From contig NC_031477.1 of NCBI RefSeq assembly GCF_000006565.2, forward strand, positions 1,582,043-1,646,042: a stretch of DNA of 64,000 nucleotides. The letters are read 5' to 3'. Numbering within the stretch: position 1 is the stretch's first letter; every line of letters begins with the position of its first letter. Source of the stretch: Toxoplasma gondii ME49. Taxonomy: Eukaryota > Apicomplexa > Conoidasida > Eucoccidiorida > Sarcocystidae. The notes beneath the pieces were generated by a model, which worked only from the letters and a program-made list of their open reading frames with translations, made no database searches and had not been told where the DNA came from. Made by a program: the position numbers and the translations under genes. Shown here one piece after another: positions 23,778 to 36,453 of the stretch.

Positions 23778-24611
23778 TCACTTTACATCAGTCTGAGGAG
23801 TGCCAAGAGCAAAACGTGTGCCTATTCGAAGAGCATTACTGCAACCCCTTACCTCATTGAACGGGCACGTAGAGGCCTTAACGGTAGAATGCTCCTGAGT
23901 ATTTTGGCGGCACAACTGTCGCGACGAATCTGCAGATTCAAGTCTTTTACAAACCGTTACATGATCATGGTGGAACTCGATTAATGCCAACACCTGTACA
24001 CAAATGTAGGTGACATGTACATGTCTAAGATCCGACCTCTCTGCACACACCCTCGGGATCGGCGGCGCTTTCCTGTGCACTGCCGCAGAAAAGATAGCTT
24101 GCCGAGGGAGTTGAACACGATTGGCAGAGAAAAGGACACCACGGAACGACATATTAAAGTGAGTCACATCACCGCAATAGTTTGCACGAGTGGGGGGAAA
24201 GGATGTTCGAATGGTTGGCCAGAAGAACATCTCAAAAAAAAGGTCACGATTATAATTGCGAAGGTCGGAGTCTAGCGCCTTCAGACCCTGCCGTGGTGGG
24301 CTCTCGGAGGATAAACCAAGACGGTGCATCTCCACCGCCAGATACCTCATGATATGCTTTTCGTGGTAATGAGAAGACTTACACGGAAGATCCACAAAAT
24401 TCTTTGCCTTTGGCTCTTCAGATAATGGATGGGGATTAAGGGGGGTGCGTGTTCTCTTTCTTAGTTTTCCAACACGTTCATACCGCAAGCACGTGGAAAA
24501 AGCCTTTCTCACTGCGTCCCTAGATCGCCGGGACCGGAGTTCGGGCGGTTCCTGCCTTCTCCAGTGCTTCTCTATTTCAGTGAGCTGTGGAATGTGTTGA
24601 AGAATAACCAA
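23778..24611 (-). CDS. Orphan 277-residue open reading frame, unidentified
   Basis: Uninterrupted minus-strand ORF starting MVILQHIPQLTEIEKHW and ending GTPQTDVK. It is much longer than expected by chance in this mixed-composition region, which lacks the C/T-rich bias that creates false ORFs elsewhere in the window. The product would be basic, rich in His, Arg and Cys, with no signal peptide, membrane span or recognised motif. It would be divergently oriented from the ACOT9-like gene about 1.05 kb away. It may be a lineage-specific gene, a non-coding transcript or a long random ORF. Confidence 0.35.
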   Translation of the reverse strand: MVILQHIPQLTEIEKHWRRQEPPELRSRRSRDAVRKAFSTCLRYERVGKLRKRTRTPLNPHPLSEEPKAKNFVDLPCKSSHYHEKHIMRYLAVEMHRLGLSSESPPRQGLKALDSDLRNYNRDLFFEMFFWPTIRTSFPPTRANYCGDVTHFNMSFRGVLFSANRVQLPRQAIFSAAVHRKAPPIPRVCAERSDLRHVHVTYICVQVLALIEFHHDHVTVCKRLESADSSRQLCRQNTQEHSTVKASTCPFNEVRGCSNALRIGTRFALGTPQTDVK

Positions 24612-25664
24612 GTGTAATCGCGAGTGCAGTCAATCCGTCGGCGCTACTACATTGTGTGCAGCCCAGACTCGCCACTGTGTGCGTACACGAGTGTTACTGA
24701 GTAACTCCCTAGCACCCCTTCGACAATCTTGATGGGGCAGCTCGACCGCAATTCTGCTCACATATCATCGCATAAGTCGTGTATTCTCCGAAATTCAGTA
24801 CACAGCCAGTTGGATGGGTGAACATATCGAGACCAACCGTCCCCCGTTCAGTACCGCGGATCCCACGGATAGCGAAGGGGAATCCAGCAAGCAACCACGC
24901 GTATGCCGTGTTTGTGAAGAAATGAACGGAACACTGTGGGGCCAGTAACACACAGACGAAGAAACGCGTCTGAGGTCTGTTGACGAGGAACGCTCCACAA
25001 CTCACCAAGAGCTATATCGGCGCCGGATGCTGGCATCGGTGTGGAACACGAATGGCATGCAGCACTGAGACTCTCATTATACTACTTCTCGATGCGTTGC
25101 ACCAAGAGCACACCATCCCGCCAACGTTGAACGTGAGGAAAAGACAACAGCAAATGCTTGCCAGGGACTCTAACATGCCACGGTTGAGTAATCGCACGTG
25201 GACCCGCTTCTTTCTTTCGGGTTCCATCGAATACCTCAACTTTTCGACTTTACCAGCGGCTGGTTCGCCTTGCTGGATCGCTGCTTGTCTTTCACCGCGG
25301 AGAGGACAGCTAATCCTCTCTCACCTTATGAATTTATTCGACTTAGGGCGAAAATCTTTCGGGGTCACGTGCCCCTTACTCTCTTGACTTGCAACCAAGC
25401 CAGACGCAGCTGTGCATGCAAGCTTGCTTGCTAACGGCGCTTCTTCCCGCCACAGAACCAGACTTGCAGCGTTCGCGACCACGAGTGGCCAGCCTTGTCT
25501 GAGATCGAAAAGGGTCGCCTTTAGCGAGGGAGTGCTTGTGACTCAGCGGGAGTATCTGATATCTTTCAACCACAGCAAAGCACCGGTATGCTCCTCCGCT
25601 GGGCGTGTCGCTGACGTAGCCGATGCGACAAAACTCGTTGCCGCGGGGCACACGAGAATGTTAA
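24612..25664. other. Intergenic region upstream of the ACOT9-like gene
   Basis: No supported gene. It contains a TGCATGC palindromic heptamer about 250 bases before the ACOT9-like start codon and probably includes that gene's promoter and 5' leader. Confidence 0.5.
25413..25420. promoter_or_regulatory. TGCATGC(A) heptamer upstream of the ACOT9-like gene
   Basis: TGCATGC is an element known to be enriched in Toxoplasma promoters. Here it sits about 245-252 bases before the ATG at 25665. Other copies in the window (7459, 12062, 18257, 18606, 39761, 42164, 46452, 52674, 62704) are mostly intronic or in coding sequence, so a function is only suggested by position. Confidence 0.3.
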
Positions 25665-28034
25665 ATGAGAATGACGTCACCTGGTCTTGCTAGATGTTGT
25701 CTTCAGGCGCCGGGCCGGTTGCTCTTCGGGCACAGCCGGCTTCGACATGACAGTGGTTCTGTCAGAAACTGGGAGGTTTGGCTGGCGCCAAGATCGGGAT
25801 CCGTTGGGCTGGGATTGTCGACCTTTCCTTGGCGCAAGCGATGGGGTCCAGAGCGCACATCGGTCGCTGCTCTCCGCGTAGCAGCAGCTCACGCATCCTG
25901 GCCGGCAGAACACGCTTATAAGACTAACAGAAGAGGGTTCTCCACCTGCGACCTTCTAAGCGGGTCATCCTTGCGGGACATCAAAGAAGTCCCCGTCACA
26001 AAATGCTTGATGACGAAATGGGTGCTGGAGAGAATCGGAGCAGATTCGGCTGCCCTCAGGTGTTTTACAGCCGCGGACACGAAGAAGCCGACAGATGGCA
26101 AAAACAGAAGCTTCTTCGAGGGATGGATGCAAGCCCGAATAGGGTTCGCAAGCCACCCTTCGAAGGCGTTACGGGATGCGTTTCGACGGTCCTACGATGC
26201 CCGCCTAGTTCGTTGGGGACGCCTGCTGGAGGTCCTAGACTGCTTCGCAGGTGACATCGCATACCACTATTGTACTCCGGAAGAGGAGGGTTATTCGAAA
26301 CTGACGACTTTGATGGTGACAGCATCTATCCAGCGAATGGAGTTCAGCGATGCGCCGGAGGACCGTTCCCCGGAAAGCTGCGTTTTGACGGGCATAACCG
26401 TTGAAGATGATCTGACACTTATAGGCTCCGTGACACAAACCGGTGCTTCATCCATGGGCATTAGGATAGAGATGCAGCAGGTAAGGCTTATGGAAAGACG
26501 GTTTAGAATGATCCCGGTGAAGGCCTTGATGCAATCTGCCACCAAGCTGAGCTGAGCGCAGACTTTTTCCTGAAGTAACCACGAATCACTTTTCATGTAT
26601 ATTCGTTGTTTTGATACCGCCGTTAGGCAGGTCTACAAAAAACGTTTTATGTATGAATGTACCGCGTTAATGGTGTAATCTATGCGGGACAGGCACTGAC
26701 TGTCCAGTATCAGTGATAACGGAACAGTCTAGTGATGAATCCAGTCAACGAGCGGTGATTTCGGATGATAGCACGAGGAAACGAAAACCGTAAACTTGTT
26801 TACACCACTTAGCAAGGGTATACCTGGTTATGTGAGCTGTCTCCTTAAAAAGGTAGTGGTGACCCGTGTGCATAGACAGATTATTATGTGCGTTCTTACC
26901 CTGATGCAGAATAGTGAAATGAAGGGAAGTGTGTTCTTCGTCATGGTCTCGGTCGACGAGACAGGCAAGCCCGTCAAGAAGGTTCCTCCTCTGGACATCA
27001 GTAGCTGCAGTCCTGAACTTCGCAGTCTTATTGCGAGCTCATCAAGCGGCTTTGAAACCAGAAAAGCAAATGCGAAAAAAATGTTTTCTTTAGTTCCCCC
27101 GGAACCAGAAGAAGCAGTCTTTCTGCACAATGTGTGGAAGAAATCTCTTGCAGGGGGAAAGCACATGCTGCGGATGCGGGACACCAAACTGTCAACCGCA
27201 GAACTTATTCAACCGGAGGCACTGTCAAGATACAACAGGGCATTTGGAGGTCTAGTTTCGCGAAAAGCTTTGGAGCTATCGTACCTGAATGCCCAGCGCT
27301 TCCTCAAAACAATTAGACCTGTTCTCACAGGTACGCTGTGGAACGGACTAGAACCACTCGACCTCGCTCCGGCAACCCGCAGCTCTCATAGTTGCAGAAG
27401 TGTAAATGTGCCGTCCTCTGTGTGGTTGTGTGTGATACTCTACAGGAGTCGATGATATATTTTTCTTGCAGCCGTTGTTCGTCGGCCAAATGGCGGAGAT
27501 GGTCTCTTGTGTCGTCTGGTCTGAAGTGGATGAGGTGCAGATCCAGGTGAGGACGGCGCAGTTTTTCACTGTCAGCACAATGCTGAAGCTATCCATAAGT
27601 GGCGCCTCACTGCTGGATGCAGATGGCGAGAGTCTGTGATTTTGTAATTAGGGGAAGGTAATGGCAGGTGTCCATAATAGCTGTCTGTGATGTTCAGGTT
27701 GAAGCATTTTGCGTGGACCCCGTGTCCGGAAACAAGAAAAAGACCAACATCTTCCACTTCCGCTACGATACGGTGAGAGTCGACTCGAGAAAAAGGGCAA
27801 ACCCTCATACTGCCAGTTGTCGTGAGACGAAGACAGGGAAAGAGATTTGCTGGGTGTTTTTACCTTCTGCGGTGTGTGCCCGTTGCGCCTTCGTAGGTTG
27901 TCGACGCTAATGATACATGGCGGCGTGAGACACCTCAAAAGGTGTATCCGTCAGATTATGCAGACTGCATTTCCTTTCTTGAAGCTCGGCGCCGGTATCT
28001 TCTGAGGAAGAGTACTAGTGATTTCGTAGCATGA
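25665..28034 (+). CDS. ACOT9: ACOT9-type acyl-CoA thioesterase (double hot-dog), five exons
   Basis: Exons: 25665-26480, 26910-27330, 27446-27546, 27698-27772, 27897-28034 (516 residues). The family hydrolyses acyl-CoA to free acid and CoA; human ACOT9 is mitochondrial. The first hot-dog unit has RWGRLLEVLDCFAGDIAYHY at 183-202, aligning with the human RFGRLFEDLDSLGVLICY region. The second has YNRAFGGLVSRKALELSY at 380-396 and VDDIFFLQPLFVG at 414-426, against human NRIFGGFLMRKAYELAW and VDDIMFQKPVEVG. The N-terminus (MRMTSPGLARCCLQAPGRLL) is Arg-rich with almost no acid, fitting a mitochondrial presequence. A region of about 60 residues between this and the thioesterase core is not conserved in human. 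All splice junctions are GT-AG and in frame. Stop is TGA at 28032-28034. Confidence 0.9.
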
Positions 28035-28476
28035 TGCCATGGGGGCACGTCTTCTTCGACTGTCGTCTCGAGTTCCCGGCAGACTTTGATTCGTTTGTTC
28101 CATACACACCAACATAAGAATGGGCGATGCCAAAATTTACGTGGTCAGTGTCGCTGCTCAGCGAAAGGACAATGTCGTCGAACGTATGTTCATCAATGCC
28201 GGTTTTTTTTCCACAGGAAAGTGCTGGATCATCGCGGCGATGTTTTTTGTTTGCTCACGCAATCCTCTCGACGCATGCTTTCAGTCTTGGCTGGGGACTC
28301 ACTGAGTTCACTGAGCTCAAGACACTGCACAGTGGGATCGACTTTGTATATACACACCATTGAGGAAAGCTAGTTGGCGGTTGCGCTGGCTGCCTTTTCA
28401 GATGGCGAGTTGTAATGCAGATTTCGAAAGAAATGTCGGTGCGTGTGTGGACTGTAGTGCTCAGCTATACGGAAAG
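28035..28476. other. Intergenic or leader sequence
   Basis: An ATG-initiated frame at 28121 (MGDAKIYVVSVAAQRKDN) looks weakly coding and is followed by GTATGT and later by TTTTTTTTCCACAG. The implied intron would be only 33 bases, so no exon is called. Confidence 0.35.
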
Positions 28477-28639
28477 ATGATGCCCCGCATCCTCTTGATG
28501 GTAGTTGCTGTCTTGACTCTTTCGAGTCTTCGGACAAGCGCTGCTTTGCGAAGCACCGCACCGGTCCGTATTTTTGACAAAGAAATAAAAACGGTTCTGC
28601 CAGTCTGCAGCGCCGTCGAACCGGGATCACTTCACATCG
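28477..28639 (+). CDS. Possible first exon of a secreted or type I membrane protein
   Basis: The frame from the paired ATGs at 28477/28480 begins MMPRILLMVVAVLTLSSL followed by small residues and an Arg/Thr-rich segment: a textbook signal peptide. It runs to a good donor (CACATCG/GTGAGA) at 28639, phase 1. The phase suits the start of the membrane-span exon at 29578, so this could be the 5' exon of the neighbouring Cys-rich membrane protein gene, but the linking exon is not resolved. The frame also continues upstream to 28402 after a CTTTTCAG. Confidence 0.35.
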
Positions 28640-28932
28640 GTGAGACTGTCACAGTGCTCGATGCGTGTCTCTAATGCCACCGCGGTTTTCTCAGGAGACT
28701 CCTGTTTGTCTGTGGGTGTCATTCTTCCTTTTTTACATGTGGAGTGCACGTAACGCTTATGACTGGACAGGATTGCGGCGGCGCCTGTCGTGGAGCTGCC
28801 GCTCGACCAGGATTTCGACTGATCTCTGACAATGAGGCAAGGCCCCCTTTGAAAATGTCAAATGAGAAGCATAATCATGTGTTCTGTACCTCAGCAAGTA
28901 GATTTTTCCCAAGGTGACAGTAAAGAAAGCAC

Positions 28933-29663
28933 ATGGCGCCCAGTTCTTCCTCATCGAGCTCCGGGTACTTGCAGGATGCTCCGGAAACGAGATCAGAAAA
29001 ATATGCTCCGTTGGTGTATCAAATCCCGGCGGTACGCACATCATCCATATATCATCTAGTTAATAGTGGACTACATGCGCCTTTTTATGAAGGCTACCCT
29101 TTGTGTGAGGAGCTGGACACGCAGGCGTGTGGACACGGGTGCAGCTGTTGGAGTACTTGTACGGATCACAACTGCAATCCGGATGCTCTCTCTGCTGGTA
29201 CGGTCGACAATTTTTACTACATGTATGGAATCTGCATGTCATCAGACCTGGATCAGGCTTCTTCTTCGTAACTGAAGTAAGGCCAATGGGCTTTTTCTTG
29301 TGGGACGGGAATTTTGTATCGGATATCTGTTGCAGCCAAAAACGTGAGCTTTGGACACCCGAAAAACTTGCTTGATCAAGCTATTTTTTTTGCCTTTTAG
29401 CATCACACCTAGCGGCTGTCTAATAGGTAGTGTCAGAGATGATGTTGAACCGATATGCACAGGAAAGAAATTTTTCTTCAGATCTTCACCGGCAACTTTG
29501 TAAAGCTGGCATAACCGGTAGGCATCGGCCTCCCCATGAAACCGTATTCACCAATATTGTTGCTCACTACTCTTCAGGAGTAACAAACGACTTCTGGATT
29601 GCCGCTCTTATTATTTTGCTTATAGTTGCCACAGTGGGTGCACTGTATTACTACTATAGATGA
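28933..29663 (+). CDS. Small Cys-rich protein with C-terminal membrane span, unidentified
   Basis: The ATG at 28933 starts a Ser-run N-terminus (MAPSSSSSSSGYLQDAPE). The same frame reaches a Cys cluster (ACGHGCSCWSTCTDHNC) ending at a GTACGG donor after 29197, phase 1. An acceptor CTCTTCAG at 29570-29577 leads to FWIAALIILLIVATVGALYY and TGA at 29661-29663. Two models fit: 28933-29197 plus 29578-29663 (116 residues), or a three-exon form using CCGGCG/GTACGC after 29031 and resuming at 29125 (85 residues). Either way the product is short with the membrane span at the extreme C-terminus and a two-residue tail, the layout of a tail-anchored protein. If joined to the upstream signal-peptide exon it would instead be type I. 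No family recognised. Confidence 0.45.
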
Positions 29664-30470
29664 TTGAGATCGTGATTAGAAACACCCGTCGAAGGGTACC
29701 TCCTCGCTAGCTGTATTGAAGTCCTGCTTCTTAGTGGTTGACGTCGGAAGGGGGGCAACCAACGGTGTACCCATTCTGCAAAACAACGCGGCAGAACAAA
29801 GAACTTCTAAACCGACCGTCCCGATGCGGGCACAACACAATTAAGCATAGGTGTGATAGTTTATCTTCTTCAATGGACGCCGCTGCTTATCGAGGATGTC
29901 GCTTCGTTCGCCAAGTCTACGCGCGGCGCGATTAGGCATTTCCTCCAGTTCCTCAGCAGCGCGTCTAGCTTCGGTGTTGTTCGCCTAACCGAGAGCCGCT
30001 CGCCACTGAGGTTCAGATAGCATTAGCGAAAACATGGTGCGACAGTCAACCACGCAGGCCAATGACAGCCTTGCAAGGAGGTGGCCAACCTTAAAAAGGA
30101 CTGTCCAAGACTCAAACATTCTTATACGCAGCCAGAGCACACCAATTCCCCGACACGCTCTTGGCTCAGTAGCTCTTTCACTATCCCGGAAGCTACTAGC
30201 GAGGATTGCCACTTCTTACAATGAAGCCCTGAACCCATGTTTACCGGAATCGCCACTAGTCAAGTCACATCACTCCCCTCTTGTGCACACCTACTCATTT
30301 GAGGATGTACAAAGCTTGATAAAATTGAATCGGTCGTCGTGCAAGACAGAAGCACGTTGACGAAAAGATGCAGAAGCAGGAATGTTAAGACACACAGCAT
30401 AAGAGAAGCTCCCCATCCCTAGTAGGTGTAGGGAGCCAAAAAAAAGACCGACAGCTGCGGCCAAAGCCAT
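29664..30470. other. Intergenic, nothing recognised
   Basis: Convergent intergenic space between the small membrane protein gene and the 3' end of the GSK3 gene. A 108-residue plus-strand ORF at 30034-30360 has no recognisable features. Confidence 0.5.
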
Positions 30471-32340
<1,870 letters not shown>

Positions 32341-35300
32341 AGGCCAGGAAAAGATGAGTGGAGTTTCACCGCGTCCTCAGCAAGGCGAGGAGGAGCATGT
32401 CTCGTACATTGCCACACTCGCTGTGGCTCCAAGTGCGTTCTCACACAATTTCAGAACTAAGGCTACTCTTGAAGCAAAAACTCGCACGACTGTCGGTCGG
32501 AGCGAGAGCCGAGCACCAGAGACAGCGACTTTTGTTCACAGCTGGTGAGCAGGCCGGCCAAATGGATGGCCGAAATGGTTCCCTTGATTTTCAGCAGCTG
32601 TTTTGATCGGAAAAAGGACAGGACACAGGTTTTTCAAGCGTAGACTGAAGGCTGGTGCCGGAAGAGGAGGCGAAAAAGGAGGTGAAGACAGTTGCCAGCC
32701 AACACGGGACCCAATGAGACGCTCGGGTGCTGACACGCAACAAGGCACATAGGGACTTTTACTGGTTAGGAACGTGACAAAACAAGCCAATTTTTTGATA
32801 TCTCTGGAAATGGAGCAACGAGCCGAGCCGCTGTAGAAGAAACGAGTTACGGCTGCCGCGCAACAGCACCGTGGGACCAAATAGCCCGAAGACCACCCAT
32901 TTCTCACCACGCTCTCTCTGCAGACAGGCTGTTCAAGAAATACCCGGAAACGATTGCGAAAAATAAGGTTGATGGAACTCAACCGTTTCTACTGCCTTGC
33001 AACAAAGAGGTTGCGTTGGCGACAGAGGGTGTCAAAGAAAACCTGTGTGAAGGGGGTTGGCAAATTGCTTTTCTCCCAACGGATGGGCGCTGGGTTGCCC
33101 AGCCAGCTAAAACTACGAGTTTTTTATCCCTTTGTGGTGAAGAAAAACGTTTTCAAGACATGCCAAGATAATTTTGGGCTCGCAACAAAAAGTGAAAGAG
33201 AGAGCTGTGCACGCTGTTTTTTCACTCTCGTTTTTCACCGCCAATTTTTCGAGGGTTTTTCATGCCCCGTGCAACAACGTCAGCTGTTGTTGCAGCAACC
33301 CTCTCAGCCACACAGCCGGAAAAAAGCCGCCGTCCCTACATAGCATCTCTCTCACGGGAAGAACAGAGAGACCAGAAAAGCCCAGACATTCCAGACTACT
33401 GGTCTGCCACAAGTTTAATAAATTGTTTTCACAGGGGAAGCTCGAAACCAAGAGAGACAATTAAAGTGTAGCAGGTTCCAGTACGGTTGTCCTCAGCCCT
33501 GCAGACAGATGTGCGTGTGTCGCCAATTGGAAGCCCGGACTCACATACACATACATTCACGAGAACACGCGAGGACGCCCTGCATGTGCAAGCGTCCCTC
33601 AAAGGCATACACAAAATACGCCGTTGCCTGCGAAGCGGCACTTTTCTGTGGATGAGGACGTAAGACAAGCGGAAGAAAAACAATTATGAAAGTCGCTTAG
33701 AGAACCACGCGGGAAAATAACATGACAACCACCTCACCTCTTTCTATGGTTCTGGACACTCTCCCTTCACACTGGAAATAACGCCCAAGTACTCAACCAC
33801 AATCTATTACCAATCTCTCCACGGAGTGAAATATTGTTTTCAACGCAAGTTCTATCCTAAAAAGGGAGTCTCGAAAAGTTCCTTCGAGGCGCCGCGTTGT
33901 TGGTTTCACAGCGCGAGTGGAGTATCAACAAGACCACAGGAGGCAATGCAGAACATTGTGAGGCAATGATTCAGAGCAGGGACAACCGTTTTCGGTTCCT
34001 CAAAACAGACGAAACAATGTGAGTTTTGGCTGTTTCCTTATGCAGGTCACCCTTGTGCAGTGTTGGGATCCTCGTCAGATGCGAGGAAATTACTGAAGCG
34101 GGGGGGCTGTTTCAGCTGGCTCTCAGATGCTGTGTGAAGAAACTTGCCGCGAGTACGTGCACGTGAACGCGTTCAGTTGCCCCTCAAACAATGTTTCTTT
34201 GAGTTGATATCGGTGGAAGATTATATGGCTATCCAGTCTCACTCAACCACACTTTATTCCTTTCCGTTCCTGAAGAGGGTAAAGTGGCATTTGGAAACTG
34301 GAGGGAAAGGATGACCGGTGTGAAGTTCGACCGAATCACCTTGTAAAACAAGAGCAGCGTAATCACAATAGTCAGCGAAGGCACGAACATACGTCTCTTC
34401 TGCCCTATTCAATTTAAACAAATGCCATTTCTCCGGGGAACACGGTGACGTCAGTTGCTCCGATGCACCGACGCAGGTGCCATATGGGTTAAAAGAAGGA
34501 AACCGCAGACAAGTAAGCGCTGCATCTTCGCTTGCAACATTCTTTAGGAGGACTGGTGTTGATAGACAACGGGGGATGCATAACCGCACTTTTCGCCTGA
34601 AAACTTCCCACGTTGGCTGCTACCCTGGCACGCGATGTCGTGCAGAGCGTGCTGCCCGTGCCTAAATCCCAGTGGCATCAAGCAGCTTGATTTTGCATAT
34701 CGAGATCTGCTACGAAGTGTTTGTGTCTCTACTTCACAAAATATGTGTGAGAGAATCTACTATCACAAGACGAGGGGGTGGAGATTTTGCTTCCAGACCA
34801 TGGGTCCCTCCCTTACCGACGGTCTCAGTTACACGCTCACATCACATCACGATGGGCCCCGGGGCCTATTGAGTGTGTTATGAATCGAAAGGATATGGTG
34901 ACCTCATGCGAGTCAGTATAAATGAAATCACATCCGGATTAACAGACTTGGCCAATTTACAACAGACGGCAGACTGCACGGTCCTCTGGAGGAGACTGGG
35001 CTCGATTTCCCTGTGTTTGCTAGATGACCGGATCAGGCGTGCTTCCTCAGAACTAGTTAGACGATTGCTCCTATTAAAGGACGAACGTTACATGAGAGGA
35101 CAGCACACTGTTGCACGTAAGAGGATTTCTCTTGTGGGAGTGAATCAGGAGGGTGTCTAGATCCACCATGGAGATCGCAAAGCAGAGCCACGTATGGCTA
35201 CTGTCGCAGAGGGACTGAAATGGTCTTAACACTGCTTGAAACTTGCTCCGCACCCTTAAACGACAGTCCTCGTCTACCATAGTGACATTCGGTTGCCAGA

Positions 35301-35523
35301 TCTTCAAAGGGATTTTTCCCAGGAGGGAATACCGCGACTTGGGAGCAGCCTCATTCTTCTCTTTACCTCTGAAGCTCCCCGCGCATGTATATATTTGCCA
35401 ATGAAACCTCGTTTCCCTTGTTCCATTTGTCTTCTGGAACACAGGGTTCTTGTGGGCATAAAATGCTTGCAGCCGTCTTAGCAGGTTCCACCTGCCGACA
35501 ACAGACTGTATCACTGAAACTGT
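32341..35523. other. 3.2 kb upstream of GSK3, no gene recognised
   Basis: Only short overlapping ORFs without splice-bounded or motif support. It probably contains the GSK3 promoter and leader near 32.3-33 kb. Confidence 0.5.
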
Positions 35524-36204
35524 TCAGTAGTTACACGCCACGCCCCCATTATCCCAGCAGCCTAAGGTGTGGAAGTCCAAATGTGTCCGGGGCTTAGCAA
35601 CTGTTTTCAACGCTTTTTTGGTAGCACTGTCTCGGTTCAGATGTGAGTCGCTCACCCTCGTCCAGACTGACTTTAAACACATTCCCGCGCGCTTTTCCCA
35701 TCCACCAGAATGCCTCTCTGTGACGTGGACACAGCTTTTGTGTGGGAGACAGCAGTCTGCCGCCTTTTGGGCATTTCGTTTTGGCTGGAGGATTAGACTC
35801 TCGCCCTTGGCGAAAACCCGCTGGAGACCGGTGATTATGCTGATTACATATGAACAGATGACCTCTGTCTTCGTAACTCGCTGGAATGCGTTCGTGTCAG
35901 TGATTTGTTTACGTGTTTCCTGCGTCACATCTATGTTAAGGATCAAATTGGGATGAATGTAGTTGTGTTTTGGCGGAAGTCCTACATGAAATTGCTTAGG
36001 TCTCTGCATTGTAGAGAACGGTACATCAGCGCATGAAACGTCGTGCTTCCAACAATCAGACGTAAATGCGTTCAGATTTCTCCCTAGTTGTTCACGAGTA
36101 CGACTCCCTGTGGGTTGAAAGTGGCGAATCAAATATGTTATCTTCGTCTTGTATCTCACCTCAAACCTTTCGAGTTCTTTACTGCCGAAAAATCCGGCGA
36201 ACAT
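35524..36204 (-). CDS. Orphan 226-residue open reading frame, unidentified
   Basis: Minus-strand ORF beginning MFAGFFGSKELERFEVRYKT and ending WDNGGVACNY. Composition is mixed rather than low-complexity; it is basic with scattered Cys. It is divergent from the CWC2-like gene, whose ATG is 250 bases away, so its start would lie in a shared promoter region. A shorter plus-strand ORF (35567-35956) overlaps it. No domain, signal peptide or membrane span is seen. It could be a lineage-specific protein, a non-coding divergent transcript or chance. Confidence 0.33.
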   Translation of the reverse strand: MFAGFFGSKELERFEVRYKTKITYLIRHFQPTGSRTREQLGRNLNAFTSDCWKHDVSCADVPFSTMQRPKQFHVGLPPKHNYIHPNLILNIDVTQETRKQITDTNAFQRVTKTEVICSYVISIITGLQRVFAKGESLILQPKRNAQKAADCCLPHKSCVHVTERHSGGWEKRAGMCLKSVWTRVSDSHLNRDSATKKALKTVAKPRTHLDFHTLGCWDNGGVACNY

Positions 36205-36453
36205 CTTTGAACGCGGTCATACAGACACACATCAGCCAATGACGTGCGTTATGTTTCTTACGGAAGGGTACACCATCGTCTTCTGACAGCGTCTACGAAT
36301 CATGTCATACACGTCTGAGATGTCTGTTTTCGAGAGGTCGGGAGGGAGCCCCTGAATGAGGGGGAAAAGGCTATGGTAAATATCTTGACTAGTTCGCCAA
36401 CAGAATAACGCTGCTTTTCAGGTTCGCATTCCATTCGGGGGCTCCACCACGAA

